64,000 bases of DNA from Anaerolineaceae bacterium (lineage in GTDB: Bacteria > Chloroflexota > Anaerolineae > Aggregatilineales > Phototrophicaceae), in contig NZXX01000004.1 in assembly GCA_002702065.1 (NCBI GenBank), positions 319,748-383,747 of the forward strand, in the 5' to 3' direction. Below, piece by piece: positions 54,135 through 62,261 of the stretch. Below the pieces are notes generated by a model. The model did not search any database and was not told where the DNA came from. It saw only the letters and a list, made by a program, of their open reading frames with translations. The position numbers were made by a program, and so were the translations under genes. Each line of letters starts with the position of its first letter. Within the stretch, counting starts at the first letter, position 1.

Positions 54135-55244
54135 ATGCTGACAGGTGTTCGCGCGCTTTACCTTGAGGATGATGAAGGTCTAATTTATTTGCTCCGTGAT
54201 ACCCTGGAAGCAGAACACTGTGAAGTGGTCTATGCTACGGACGGTCACGAGGGTCTGGAAAAAGCCCAGGCGATGGACTTTGACGTGGTATTGGTCGACC
54301 AGAACATGCCGCTTTTAACAGGCCTGGAAGTTATTCAACGGATCCAACTCATGGATGATCCCCCGCCGATCATTATGGTGACGGGTGCCGGCAATGAAGA
54401 AGTTGCGGTGCAGGCCATGCAACTCGGCGCAAGCGACTACATCGTAAAAGATGCGGGTCTCGTCTACCTAAAAATGCTGCCATCCGTCATCTATCAGGTT
54501 ATTCACCAACGTCAGCTGGCCCAGGCCCAAAAAGCTGCACAAGCCGCCCTCACCGCCGAGCAAGTGCGCTCACGGCTGTTAAGCAAATTTATCGAGGACG
54601 CGTCGCACGAATTTCGCACGCCGATTACCGTCATCAACACCTCGGCTCACCTGCTGTCGCGCATGTCTGACCAACCAAAACAACTGGACCATATCCAGAA
54701 AATCACGGACCAGGCCAATGAAATACTCCATCTGGTCGAGGATTTAATTTTGCTGGCCAAACTCGATAACGCCAGCGCCATGGAGAACACCGAAATCTCC
54801 CTCACGCTCATACTGAAGACATTGTTGGAGCAAAAAGCGGAACAATTCGCGCAGCAACATATTCAATTGCAGCAGGATATTCCGGTTGATGCGATTATGG
54901 TATCGGGCGATTTGGATCACCTGATGCGGGCAATTACGGAAATTATAGATAACGCCTACCGATTCTCCGGACCTGATGACACCGTCTCGATTCAATTAGC
55001 ATGCGATGGCGATGTCGCGTGTATCTCGATCCACGATACTGGCAGCGGCATCAACCCGGACGTGTTACCGCATATCTTCGAACGATTCTATCGCGGGGAC
55101 GAAGCCCGTACCCTGCGCGGTTTTGGTTTGGGGCTTCCCATAGCCGCACGCATCGTTGAGCTGCACCAGGGTGACATTTCTGTCGAAAGCACATCAGGTG
55201 AAGGGTCTGTATTCAATATTTATTTGCCGACCCATACCGCGTAA
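54135..55244 (+). CDS. Receiver-histidine kinase hybrid (REC-HisKA-HATPase)
   Basis: The 369-residue protein has the same layout as its upstream neighbour: acidic pocket EDD (11-13), D55 (VVLVDQNMP), K105 (YIVKD), then H158 (EDASHEFRTPI), N-box ITEIIDNAYRFSG, G1 HDTGSGINPD and G2 GFGLGLPIA. The kinase core differs from its neighbour (classic EFRTP H-box), so the two are not a simple recent duplication. ATG 54135 has TGGAG 6 bases upstream; TTG 54123 is less likely. It is the last gene of the relay. Confidence 0.92.
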   Translation: MLTGVRALYLEDDEGLIYLLRDTLEAEHCEVVYATDGHEGLEKAQAMDFDVVLVDQNMPLLTGLEVIQRIQLMDDPPPIIMVTGAGNEEVAVQAMQLGASDYIVKDAGLVYLKMLPSVIYQVIHQRQLAQAQKAAQAALTAEQVRSRLLSKFIEDASHEFRTPITVINTSAHLLSRMSDQPKQLDHIQKITDQANEILHLVEDLILLAKLDNASAMENTEISLTLILKTLLEQKAEQFAQQHIQLQQDIPVDAIMVSGDLDHLMRAITEIIDNAYRFSGPDDTVSIQLACDGDVACISIHDTGSGINPDVLPHIFERFYRGDEARTLRGFGLGLPIAARIVELHQGDISVESTSGEGSVFNIYLPTHTA

Positions 55245-55470
55245 ATATTCCCGATATTGCCCGCCTGTCACGAAACCATTCGATATTGAGCTACATTGCG
55301 CACGTGGAAGCGCAATAGACGATCCCCCCACGATGCCCACCGGCTGCCGCAAAATCCCTGCTCAAAGGCAACTGCTGGACGTGCTGCCAATCACCTCGGT
55401 CTGCGGGGTGATTTTATTTGCGGTGGAACCATTGCTTCAGCATCAACGTCTATAAAGGATGGAGGAAGCA
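55245..55470. other. Intergenic stretch with a small hairpin
   Basis: ATTGCGC (55295-55301) and GCGCAAT (55310-55316) form a 7-bp stem with an 8-base loop. No T-run follows, so termination of the relay genes here is only possible, not clear. I see no RNA gene and no convincing promoter in this 226-base gap; a GGAGG (55461-55465) serves the next start. Confidence 0.4.
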
Positions 55471-56220
55471 ATGATGGACAAACGCAATAGAAATCTGATC
55501 ATGGCTATTTTGCTGGCGCTGGTCGCGGTCAGCGGGGCACTGACAGTAGCGGTGCTGACCCATGAACCGGTGATCGATGTCGATATTTATTCACCGACGG
55601 CCATACTACCGCTCGATGAAACCCAGCGGGCCGTGCGTCTGACTCAAACAGCCGAGCACCGGCGGGTAACCAGCGGGGCCACAACGACCACCGGGCAGAC
55701 CCCGGCAGCGGCTGTTTCCACGACACAATCGCCAATCTGTGGCTGGCAGTGGGCAACCCAGCCCAACCCGGACCTGAGCGAAGTAATCAGAGAGCGCTTG
55801 CTGGCCGAGCTACTGGAATTACCCTCGATGGAAGTCCGGGCAGAAAGCTTTGGCGAAAACTGCATCAATGCAGACGGCACCGTCCGCAGCTTTGCCACCA
55901 TGCAGACTGATTTCCGCGTCGTCGTCTGGGTTCCCGATTTACCGGCAGGTCAACTGGAAACCGTTGAGCCAACCCTTGCTGCAACGACCCATAAGATCCT
56001 GAGCGTTCTGGCGGGTTACCCACCGGACGATACACCGGGGCCAATGGCAGGCATCATCAATATCGAATATCCGACGCTGATCCCGCATCTGAAAACCACC
56101 TACTGGCTGCGGGTGAATTACACGACAGCGATGGAGGCGTTCAACCAGGGACTGACCGGCAGCGCACTGCTCGATGCCCTGGGCGGTTTACACCAGCAGG
56201 ACGAGATCATGCCCACCTAG
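55471..56220 (+). CDS. Membrane-anchored protein of unknown function
   Basis: I do not recognise the family. The 249-residue protein starts with basic residues (MDKRNRN) and one hydrophobic span (about 10-30, LIMAILLALVAVSGALTVAV), then a Thr-rich stalk (about 60-90) and an outer domain of about 150 residues with a likely disulfide pair (the Cys of SPICGWQWA and of GENCINADG). Strand segments include FRVVVWVPDLPAGQLETVEP and TYWLRVNYTTAMEA. ATG 55471 or 55474 both lie a few bases after GGAGG. Its last 4 bases overlap the convergent ABC ATPase gene. Confidence 0.6.
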   Translation: MMDKRNRNLIMAILLALVAVSGALTVAVLTHEPVIDVDIYSPTAILPLDETQRAVRLTQTAEHRRVTSGATTTTGQTPAAAVSTTQSPICGWQWATQPNPDLSEVIRERLLAELLELPSMEVRAESFGENCINADGTVRSFATMQTDFRVVVWVPDLPAGQLETVEPTLAATTHKILSVLAGYPPDDTPGPMAGIINIEYPTLIPHLKTTYWLRVNYTTAMEAFNQGLTGSALLDALGGLHQQDEIMPT

Positions 56221-57299
56221 TTCCAGAGCAATGAGCGTTCCGTCTCAATATCGAAGAACTGAACGTTGTCCATGTCAAAGCGCAGCCGGACCGGGTTGCC
56301 TGCGCGAATTCGCTTGTGCGGGTCCGCCAGCACCAGAAACTGTTCGCCACCGATGCGCACATCCAGCAGATCATCGCGCCCCAGCGGTTCGACCACGTTG
56401 ACTTCACCGACCAGTCCGTCGTCACCGTCAACGACGTGAATGTCTTCTGGCCGGATACCCATCCGCACCGTGCCGCCATGCTTCAGTACCTTCTCGGCGC
56501 GCGCCTGCGGAACCGCCAGCCCCAGCGCGTCGCTGCGAGCCATGACATGGCCGTTGTCGGCGGCGACACGGACATCCGTGAAGTTCATGGGCGGATTGCC
56601 GACAAACCCGGCCACAAACAGCGTCTTGGGCCGGTCATACAGGTCTTCCGGGGTGTCGAATGCCTGCAACACCCCCTGGCTCATCACGGCGATCCGGTCC
56701 GCCATCGTCATCGCCTCGACCTGATCGTGCGTGACGTAGACAGACGTAATGCCGAGTCGATTCTGTAACTGTTTGATCTCGCCGCGCATGGTCAGGCGCA
56801 GCCGTGCATCCAGGTTGGACAACGGCTCATCGAACAGCAAGATATCCGGTTCCTTGACCAGTGCGCGCCCCAACGCCACGCGCTGCTGCTGGCCGCCGGA
56901 AAGCTGCGCCGGTCGTCGGTCCAACAGATGGCCGATACCCATCGTGTTGGCGGCCTGCTCCACCCGTTCCATCTGCGCCTGCTTCGGCACTTTCTTCAGC
57001 TTCAGCGGATACGCCATATTGCCAAACACGGTCATGTGTGGGTACAGCGCATAACTCTGGAACACCATGCCAATATTGCGATCACGCGGGGGAACCTGAT
57101 TCACGACCCGGTCACCAAAGCGGATCACGCCGTCAGTCGGCTTGTAGATACCAGCCAGCATCAGCAGCGTGGTCGTTTTGCCACAGCCCGAAGGCCCCAG
57201 CAGCGCCACAAATTCGCCATCTTCAATGTTCAGGTTGAGGTTGTCCACCCCCACAACGCTGCCAAATTTTTTGGTCAGGCTATCAATTTTTACGTCCAT
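56217..57299 (-). CDS. ABC sugar transporter ATP-binding protein (MalK/UgpC type)
   Basis: The ATPase that drives the uptake system encoded here. The 360-residue chain has Walker A GPSGCGKTT, Q-loop (VFQSYALYPHMTV), the signature QLSGGQQQRVALGRAL, Walker B ILLFDEPLSNLD and H-loop VTHDQVEA. After residue 240 there is a TOBE/OB-fold regulatory region (GIRPEDIHVVDG, GEVNVVEPLGRDDLLDV), as in MalK. It is the last gene of the operon, 14 bases after the PDZ-permease stop. Confidence 0.94.
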   Translation of the reverse strand: MDVKIDSLTKKFGSVVGVDNLNLNIEDGEFVALLGPSGCGKTTTLLMLAGIYKPTDGVIRFGDRVVNQVPPRDRNIGMVFQSYALYPHMTVFGNMAYPLKLKKVPKQAQMERVEQAANTMGIGHLLDRRPAQLSGGQQQRVALGRALVKEPDILLFDEPLSNLDARLRLTMRGEIKQLQNRLGITSVYVTHDQVEAMTMADRIAVMSQGVLQAFDTPEDLYDRPKTLFVAGFVGNPPMNFTDVRVAADNGHVMARSDALGLAVPQARAEKVLKHGGTVRMGIRPEDIHVVDGDDGLVGEVNVVEPLGRDDLLDVRIGGEQFLVLADPHKRIRAGNPVRLRFDMDNVQFFDIETERSLLWN

Positions 57300-57313
57300 C
57301 CAGCGGCCTTTCC

Positions 57314-58897
57314 TTAAGAACTGCCCTTGGTGCCGCCCGCATAGATATTGAGCAAGTATTCCTGGGCAAAGATAAAGAATATAAGAATCGGGATCAACTG
57401 AAACGCGCCAACAGCCGCCAGCAGGTTCCAGTTCACGGGATTAACTTCACCGGTCAGGGAGCGGATGAGCACGGGCAGATTGGATGTCCGCGTGCCGATG
57501 CTGTACGTCGCCGGGATCAGGTACGTGTTCCAGCCGCTGACAAAGGCAAAAATACCGAGCGCCAGCAGGCCGGGTCGAATCTGCGGCAGGATAATCTCAA
57601 AAAAGGTCCGCCAGCGCGACGCCCCGTCGATCAGGGCCGAGCGCTCCATATCCCAGGGCACATTGTCGAAAAAGCCCTTCATCAGCCAGATACCCAGCGG
57701 CAGCTCGAATGCCACCATCACCAGCGCGATGCCGCCCAACGTATTAAAGCCAAAAAACTGACCAATCAGCGGTACATTGCTGATGCTGATGAGTACCAGG
57801 AAGATGGGGATAAACAGCGTCACCGCCGGGAAGCCATGTAAGATCAGCGTCAGCGACAGGAACAGGCGGCGTCCGGGGAAGTTCATGCGCGACAGAGCAT
57901 ACCCGGCCATCGAGGCCACCAGCAGCACAATCACCGTCATCAGAATAGCGATCACCAGCGAGTTGAACGTCAGCGGCCAGATATTGAGGTCTGGCTGGCC
58001 AGCAATCCCCTGCCCGGAAAGAAACTCCCAGTTCGACAACGTAAAACCACCGAAGTTCCCATTCTGGTCAACCGGCTTCAGGCCTTCAGTCCGATAGGAA
58101 AATGTCGCGATAATCAACCAGGCATAACCAGCCAGCAGCGGCAGCAGGCTGGCGACCAGCAGCGCATAAGCGGACCAGTTCGCTGGCCAGAACAGACCGA
58201 TCACCACACCGGCCAGCAAGCCGATAATCACGTCGCTGTAAATGGCGCTGGTGTTCACACTGGCTGATTCGGTCACACGCGCCGTCAGCTGCATTTCTTC
58301 CCCATCGCGCAGCAGGCGGAAGCGCAGCGGTGCGTCAAGTTCGGCCGCGACCACCGCTTCCTGAATACCGGCGGCATCCACCGTGTCCCGGCGAATCGCC
58401 GTAATCACATCTCCGGCCATTAAACCAGCCGCATCAGCAGCGCCCCCCGGTTCCACCGATTCCACCAGGACGCCATCCGGTGTATCCACCATCGCGAATT
58501 GCAGCGTCTTTTGCTGCCCAAATGGCCCGGACTGCGTCGCGTACTGGAGCGCAGTCTTCGCCCCATACACGGCCAGCACGATCACCACAACCATCAAAAT
58601 GGCTCTGAGGGCATGGTCTGCCAGCGCCGGACGTAACGTAGCCGCCGCCGTCACCCCCATAGCCAACGGCAGCACCAGAAGCGCCACTGCCGCGATGGTG
58701 GATGTAACCGACTCCTCAACCTGGACCGACGCGATGGCGGGGCTAAGTACATACTCAAAAATCACTGCCGTCGCCAGCAGAATCGCACCGGCAAAGAGCG
58801 CATTGCGCACCGCCCGCAGAAACATTTTCAGCCCAGCATCTGCTGGCACTAGATCCATCTGCCGGACACCCGATGCAGGAACAGCTTCACCGGCCAT
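57314..58897 (-). CDS. ABC sugar permease (MalG type) with extra membrane/PDZ module
   Basis: The C-terminal half (about 243-527) is a MalG-type permease: TM1 at about 243-268, the loop leading to LTFNSLVIAILM, and the ATPase-contacting EAA loop ERSALIDGASRWRTFFEIIL. Ahead of it are about 240 extra residues: spans at about 31-53, 65-86 and 97-112, then a PDZ domain at about 135-208 (DGVLVESVEPGGAADAAGLM, AGDVITAI), then a span at 222-238. By the positive-inside rule the PDZ domain should face outward, near the binding protein. The usual MalG is about 280 residues with six spans. Both reading frames are clean; the start overlaps the upstream permease stop by one base. Confidence 0.88.
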   Translation of the reverse strand: MAGEAVPASGVRQMDLVPADAGLKMFLRAVRNALFAGAILLATAVIFEYVLSPAIASVQVEESVTSTIAAVALLVLPLAMGVTAAATLRPALADHALRAILMVVVIVLAVYGAKTALQYATQSGPFGQQKTLQFAMVDTPDGVLVESVEPGGAADAAGLMAGDVITAIRRDTVDAAGIQEAVVAAELDAPLRFRLLRDGEEMQLTARVTESASVNTSAIYSDVIIGLLAGVVIGLFWPANWSAYALLVASLLPLLAGYAWLIIATFSYRTEGLKPVDQNGNFGGFTLSNWEFLSGQGIAGQPDLNIWPLTFNSLVIAILMTVIVLLVASMAGYALSRMNFPGRRLFLSLTLILHGFPAVTLFIPIFLVLISISNVPLIGQFFGFNTLGGIALVMVAFELPLGIWLMKGFFDNVPWDMERSALIDGASRWRTFFEIILPQIRPGLLALGIFAFVSGWNTYLIPATYSIGTRTSNLPVLIRSLTGEVNPVNWNLLAAVGAFQLIPILIFFIFAQEYLLNIYAGGTKGSS

Positions 58898-59913
58898 CAG
58901 AGCACCTCAATTTTCGGGTCAGAAACCAGTTCATTAAAGCGGAACACCCGCATATAGATGACCGCCAGCACCACCCCGACCAGCACCAGCATCACGGCAA
59001 AAGCAGAGCCATAACCCCATTGCGCGTTGCCGAAGTAGTTCGACAGCGCACGATGATAGGCGGTCAGTGCCCACACCTCGGTGCGGTACAAGCCTGGCCC
59101 GCCGTCTGTCAGCAGCAGAATCTGCTCGAACGAGGTCAGCAGCGACAGAGTCTGGTACGTCACCACAAACAGCAGCGGCCAGCGCAGCAGCGGCAGGGTG
59201 ACATAACGAATCCGCTGCATGATGGTCGAGCCATCCACCAGCGAGGCGTTCATCAGGTCTTTGGGGATCGATTCGATAGCCGAGGTAAAAATGATCATGC
59301 CGAACGACACACCAACAAAGCCGTTGACCAGAATCACAAATTCCCAGGGGTACGCATTCAGATAATTGATCGTCGGCTGTCCCAGAAGCTGGTTGATCTG
59401 GTTGATGATTCCCTGGGGCGCTTCGGCAGCGATGCGCCGCCACATCAGGATATAAATCGTCGCCGTGGTGATGCGCGGCAAAATCCATAACGCCCGGAAA
59501 AAGAAACCCGCCCGCCGGTCGATATGCGTCGTCAGCAGGGACACCACCAGCGCCAGCCCCACATTAAAAAACGCCAGCGTAATCAGGACGTAAAAAACGG
59601 AATTAAAGAATATTTTCTGCGCAAACTGGTCGCTGAACATCGTCTGAAAATTCTGCAACCCGACAAATTCCCAGCGCGAGATATCGGTCGTGAAGTTGGC
59701 CGTCGCCAGGTTGGTCATACTCATCAGAATGACGATGATCATGGGAATAAAGAAAAACAGGATCACCAGCACGCCCGCCGGGGCCAGAAAACCATACGCG
59801 CTCAGGTTCGCCCGCAGCGCCCGGCTTCGGCTTCGCTGTGCCTGTTCCGCAAGCTGTTGCTGAACAGTGGAGGAGGCCGAAGCCCCCCCCACATTTGATT
59901 CTCGCTGAGTCAT
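58897..59913 (-). CDS. ABC sugar permease (MalF type)
   Basis: The 338-residue integral membrane protein pairs with the next gene to form the channel. It has six spans beginning near residue 40 (YGFLAPAGVLVILFFFIPMI), the family's FVGLQNF before the second span, and an EAA loop SIPKDLMNASLVDGSTIMQR followed by RYVTLPLLRWPL. The polar, Ser/Gln/Arg-rich first 35 residues are cytoplasmic. The stop overlaps the PDZ-permease start by one base, and it starts 9 bases after the binding-protein stop. Confidence 0.92.
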   Translation of the reverse strand: MTQRESNVGGASASSTVQQQLAEQAQRSRSRALRANLSAYGFLAPAGVLVILFFFIPMIIVILMSMTNLATANFTTDISRWEFVGLQNFQTMFSDQFAQKIFFNSVFYVLITLAFFNVGLALVVSLLTTHIDRRAGFFFRALWILPRITTATIYILMWRRIAAEAPQGIINQINQLLGQPTINYLNAYPWEFVILVNGFVGVSFGMIIFTSAIESIPKDLMNASLVDGSTIMQRIRYVTLPLLRWPLLFVVTYQTLSLLTSFEQILLLTDGGPGLYRTEVWALTAYHRALSNYFGNAQWGYGSAFAVMLVLVGVVLAVIYMRVFRFNELVSDPKIEVL

Positions 59914-59922
59914 GAACCCAAC

Positions 59923-61269
59923 CTACTGCACAACCACTTCCGGCAGTTCGTTCTGAAGCTGAGTCACCATGATATCGACCGCTTCTTCCGGGGTCGCGTC
60001 GCCCGCTTCTACCGCCTGGATACCCAGCCAGTAAGCATTTGACCAGGCGTTCCAACCGGGGTGATTGGGCAGCGACTTCGCGTAATCCAGCATGTAGTGC
60101 GCGTTGCTCAGCACTTCATTTTCGGCGTATTCCGGCGAGTCGACCTGCGATTGCAGAATACCCAGATGGAAGCTGTCGATGGCATGACGGTTGTTGGCTT
60201 CCGGGGTCGTCACCGCTGCGATCAGCGCCATCGCCACGTCAGGATTGTCGCTGCCGCTGCTGACCAGGTAGGACAGCGGGTGCGTCACCGTGAGCGGTTC
60301 GCCCGTTTCCATCGCGGGGATCAGCGTCAGGCCAATGTTCTCCAGCAGGTAATCATTACCGCCGCGATCAGCCACATAGTTGATCGCCCAGTCCGCCCAG
60401 TTCCAGGTACCGCTGGCCGCAAACAGAACCTGTTCGGCGCTGGCAACAGACGGATGCCATTCGGATGACCAGTCGATGCCGATCAGGTCGCTGCGCATCA
60501 CGCCGCTTTCAGTCATGCCGCCCAGCAGCTCATAAACTCTCAGCAGTGCTTCACGGTCGACCATGATCTCGCCAGCGTCGGTCATGATCTGGCCGCCCTG
60601 ACCATAGTAGTAGTACAGGAAGTCCGGCCCGAGGCTGGGGCGATGCCAGAAACCATTACCCGGCTCGACCACACCTTCGTCGATGGCCTGCTGGGCCGTG
60701 TCGATCAGGTCCTGGAAGGTGAACTCGCCGGCGGCTACCCGGTCTGGCAGCGATTCAATTTCTTCATCGCTCCAACCCAGGTCGCTCAGCAGCAGTTTAC
60801 TGTAGAAGACAGGGCGTGCTTCGGCGTCCTGTGGTATACCGTAAATCTCGCCCTGGTACATCTGCGATTCCCACAATGCGGGAACGATGTCTTCAAATTC
60901 CTCGTGCTGCGCGATCAGATCATCCAGCGGCATGATGAAACCAGCGGCAGCCCATGCGCCGATGTCTTCGTGACCCGACAGTACGATGTCTGGCGCTTCG
61001 CCAGCCTCGGTTGCCAGCACGAATTCGTTTTTGTAGTCGCCCCAGGACTTGTTGTCCTGAACCAGTGTCAGTTCAATATCGATACCCAGTTCTTCCTCGA
61101 CCTGCGCCTCGACCTCGGCAAAGTTATCACAGCGCCAGCCTTCGCCACCAGCGACGTTGGCGATACAGCGCACCGTAATGGGGACCGTGTCCTGGGCCTG
61201 AGCCGCACCAAACACGGCGGTCAGCAAAAATACTATTACAAGCAATCCGGATAAGCGTGGTTTCATCAT
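59923..61269 (-). CDS. ABC transporter extracellular sugar-binding protein
   Basis: The 448-residue protein has a signal peptide (LSGLLVIVFLLTAVFGAAQA, cut near residue 25) and the family-1 solute-binding fold: DKNSWGDYKNEFVLATEAGE, then GEAPDIVLSGHEDIGAWAAA, YGIPQDAEARPVFYSKLLLS and a hinge region near residue 300. No lipobox is obvious, so it may be free or held through the permeases. ATG 61269 (or 61266) follows AAGGAAAGG; a reading from 61344 would overlap the operator. It is the first gene of the uptake operon. The sugar is not identifiable from sequence. Confidence 0.9.
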   Translation of the reverse strand: MMKPRLSGLLVIVFLLTAVFGAAQAQDTVPITVRCIANVAGGEGWRCDNFAEVEAQVEEELGIDIELTLVQDNKSWGDYKNEFVLATEAGEAPDIVLSGHEDIGAWAAAGFIMPLDDLIAQHEEFEDIVPALWESQMYQGEIYGIPQDAEARPVFYSKLLLSDLGWSDEEIESLPDRVAAGEFTFQDLIDTAQQAIDEGVVEPGNGFWHRPSLGPDFLYYYYGQGGQIMTDAGEIMVDREALLRVYELLGGMTESGVMRSDLIGIDWSSEWHPSVASAEQVLFAASGTWNWADWAINYVADRGGNDYLLENIGLTLIPAMETGEPLTVTHPLSYLVSSGSDNPDVAMALIAAVTTPEANNRHAIDSFHLGILQSQVDSPEYAENEVLSNAHYMLDYAKSLPNHPGWNAWSNAYWLGIQAVEAGDATPEEAVDIMVTQLQNELPEVVVQ

Positions 61270-61326
61270 AGAACACCTTTCCTTTATGGAAATATTTTTA
61301 GATTCGATGGATGACGGCGGCGATTG

Positions 61327-61342
61327 GTCTATAATTGTAGAC
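61327..61342. promoter_or_regulatory. Palindromic operator, probably bound by the divergent GntR regulator
   Basis: GTCTATAATTGTAGAC is a near-perfect 16-bp palindrome whose half sites GTCTA/TAGAC resemble GntR/HutC-type operators. It overlaps the -10 box of the transporter operon promoter, so binding should block transcription. A second, looser dyad GTTTA-N7-TAAAC lies at 61369-61385. Confidence 0.6.
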
Positions 61343-61362
61343 AATCACTCCCTACTCCGCAA
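61334..61362 (-). promoter_or_regulatory. Promoter of the sugar ABC transporter operon
   Basis: On the minus strand TTGCGG (61357-61362), a 17-base spacer and TACAAT (61334-61339) precede the binding-protein gene by about 65 bases. The -10 lies inside the operator palindrome. Confidence 0.6.
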
Positions 61363-61421
61363 TTTTTAGTTTAGGTAGATTAAACAAAAAACAAGCTAAG
61401 TTTAAGAAATCAACAAGTCTT

Positions 61422-61451
61422 TTGGGGCTAATCAGCCAAACATGCTATAAG
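61422..61451 (+). promoter_or_regulatory. Promoter of the GntR regulator gene
   Basis: TTGGGG (61422-61427), an 18-base spacer and TATAAG (61446-61451) with a TG extension (61443-61444). It is divergent from the transporter promoter, with about 80 bases between the two start regions. Confidence 0.5.
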
Positions 61452-61483
61452 AATCGGCAAAATTCACATTGAAGAGAACTTTT

Positions 61484-62200
61484 ATGCGGAGCAACCGGCA
61501 AGGTATAGCTTATTACCGACAAATTGCAGATATTCTCATCAAGCGTATTCACAACGGGGTCTATGCACCGGGGGAACAACTGCCTTCGGACCGCGAGCTC
61601 AGTGCAGAATTCGGGCACAACCGACATACCGTGCGTCGTGCGCTGGACGTGGTGGCAGAACACAAGCTGATCACACGGCAGCAGGGACGGGGCACATTTG
61701 TCACCACCACCGTTCCGGCAGCGCCCGAAAAGCGACACCTGTCTCTGGGGCTGATCGATATGACCCGCCAGCTGGGCGCCCGCCCGGCAGCACGCGTGCT
61801 GGAAGCCATTGTCCGCCCGGCAGATCAGGTCGCGGAGATACTGAAGCTGAAACCATCGGATTTGATCATTTATATTCACCGCCTGCGCTATGTCGACAAC
61901 ACCCCGATGATTCTGGAATATATTTCAATCCCCTATGCGTTCGTGCCGGGGATCGAACATGAAGAACTGAGTCAATCGCTGCGCGACCTGATGGTGGATC
62001 AGTTCGACATCCACCTGACGGACAAGGAAGTCACCTTTGAATCAAACGCATCCGATGGATACGTGTCGCAGATGCTGAACATCCCGCTGGGGTCGCCGGT
62101 GATGCTGGAAAAGCGGTTGTCCTACGACGCAGACCAGACACTCTGCGAATACTCCGAGCATATCTACCGGGGGGACCGGTTCGCGTTTCGGCTCAAGTAA
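61484..62200 (+). CDS. GntR family regulator with UTRA domain (HutC subfamily)
   Basis: The 238-residue regulator has an N-terminal winged helix (IAYYRQIADILIKRIHNGVY, then LPSDRELSAEFGHNRHTVRR, ALDVVAEHKLI and the wing QQGRGTFV). The effector-binding UTRA domain spans about 90-238 (ILKLKPSDLIIYIHRLRYVD, GSPVMLEKRLSYDA). Such regulators sense sugar phosphates, amino-acid derivatives or other small molecules. Divergent placement and the palindrome in the shared spacer make it the probable local repressor of the transporter. ATG 61484 follows AAGAGA; TTG 61469 is less likely. Confidence 0.9.
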   Translation: MRSNRQGIAYYRQIADILIKRIHNGVYAPGEQLPSDRELSAEFGHNRHTVRRALDVVAEHKLITRQQGRGTFVTTTVPAAPEKRHLSLGLIDMTRQLGARPAARVLEAIVRPADQVAEILKLKPSDLIIYIHRLRYVDNTPMILEYISIPYAFVPGIEHEELSQSLRDLMVDQFDIHLTDKEVTFESNASDGYVSQMLNIPLGSPVMLEKRLSYDADQTLCEYSEHIYRGDRFAFRLK

Positions 62201-62261
62201 ACCAAAACGGAGACATAACACATCTCGCATCATGCCTCCGTCTGTGTAGCGCAATCACGCG

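Noticed and set aside
61369-61385. Second GntR operator (GTTTA-N7-TAAAC)
   Set aside because: Half sites differ from the main palindrome and the stretch is AT-rich, so chance is likely.
62201-62261. Terminator between the GntR gene and the right-edge gene
   Set aside because: ACGGAG and CTCCGT can pair, but the loop is long and there is no T-run.
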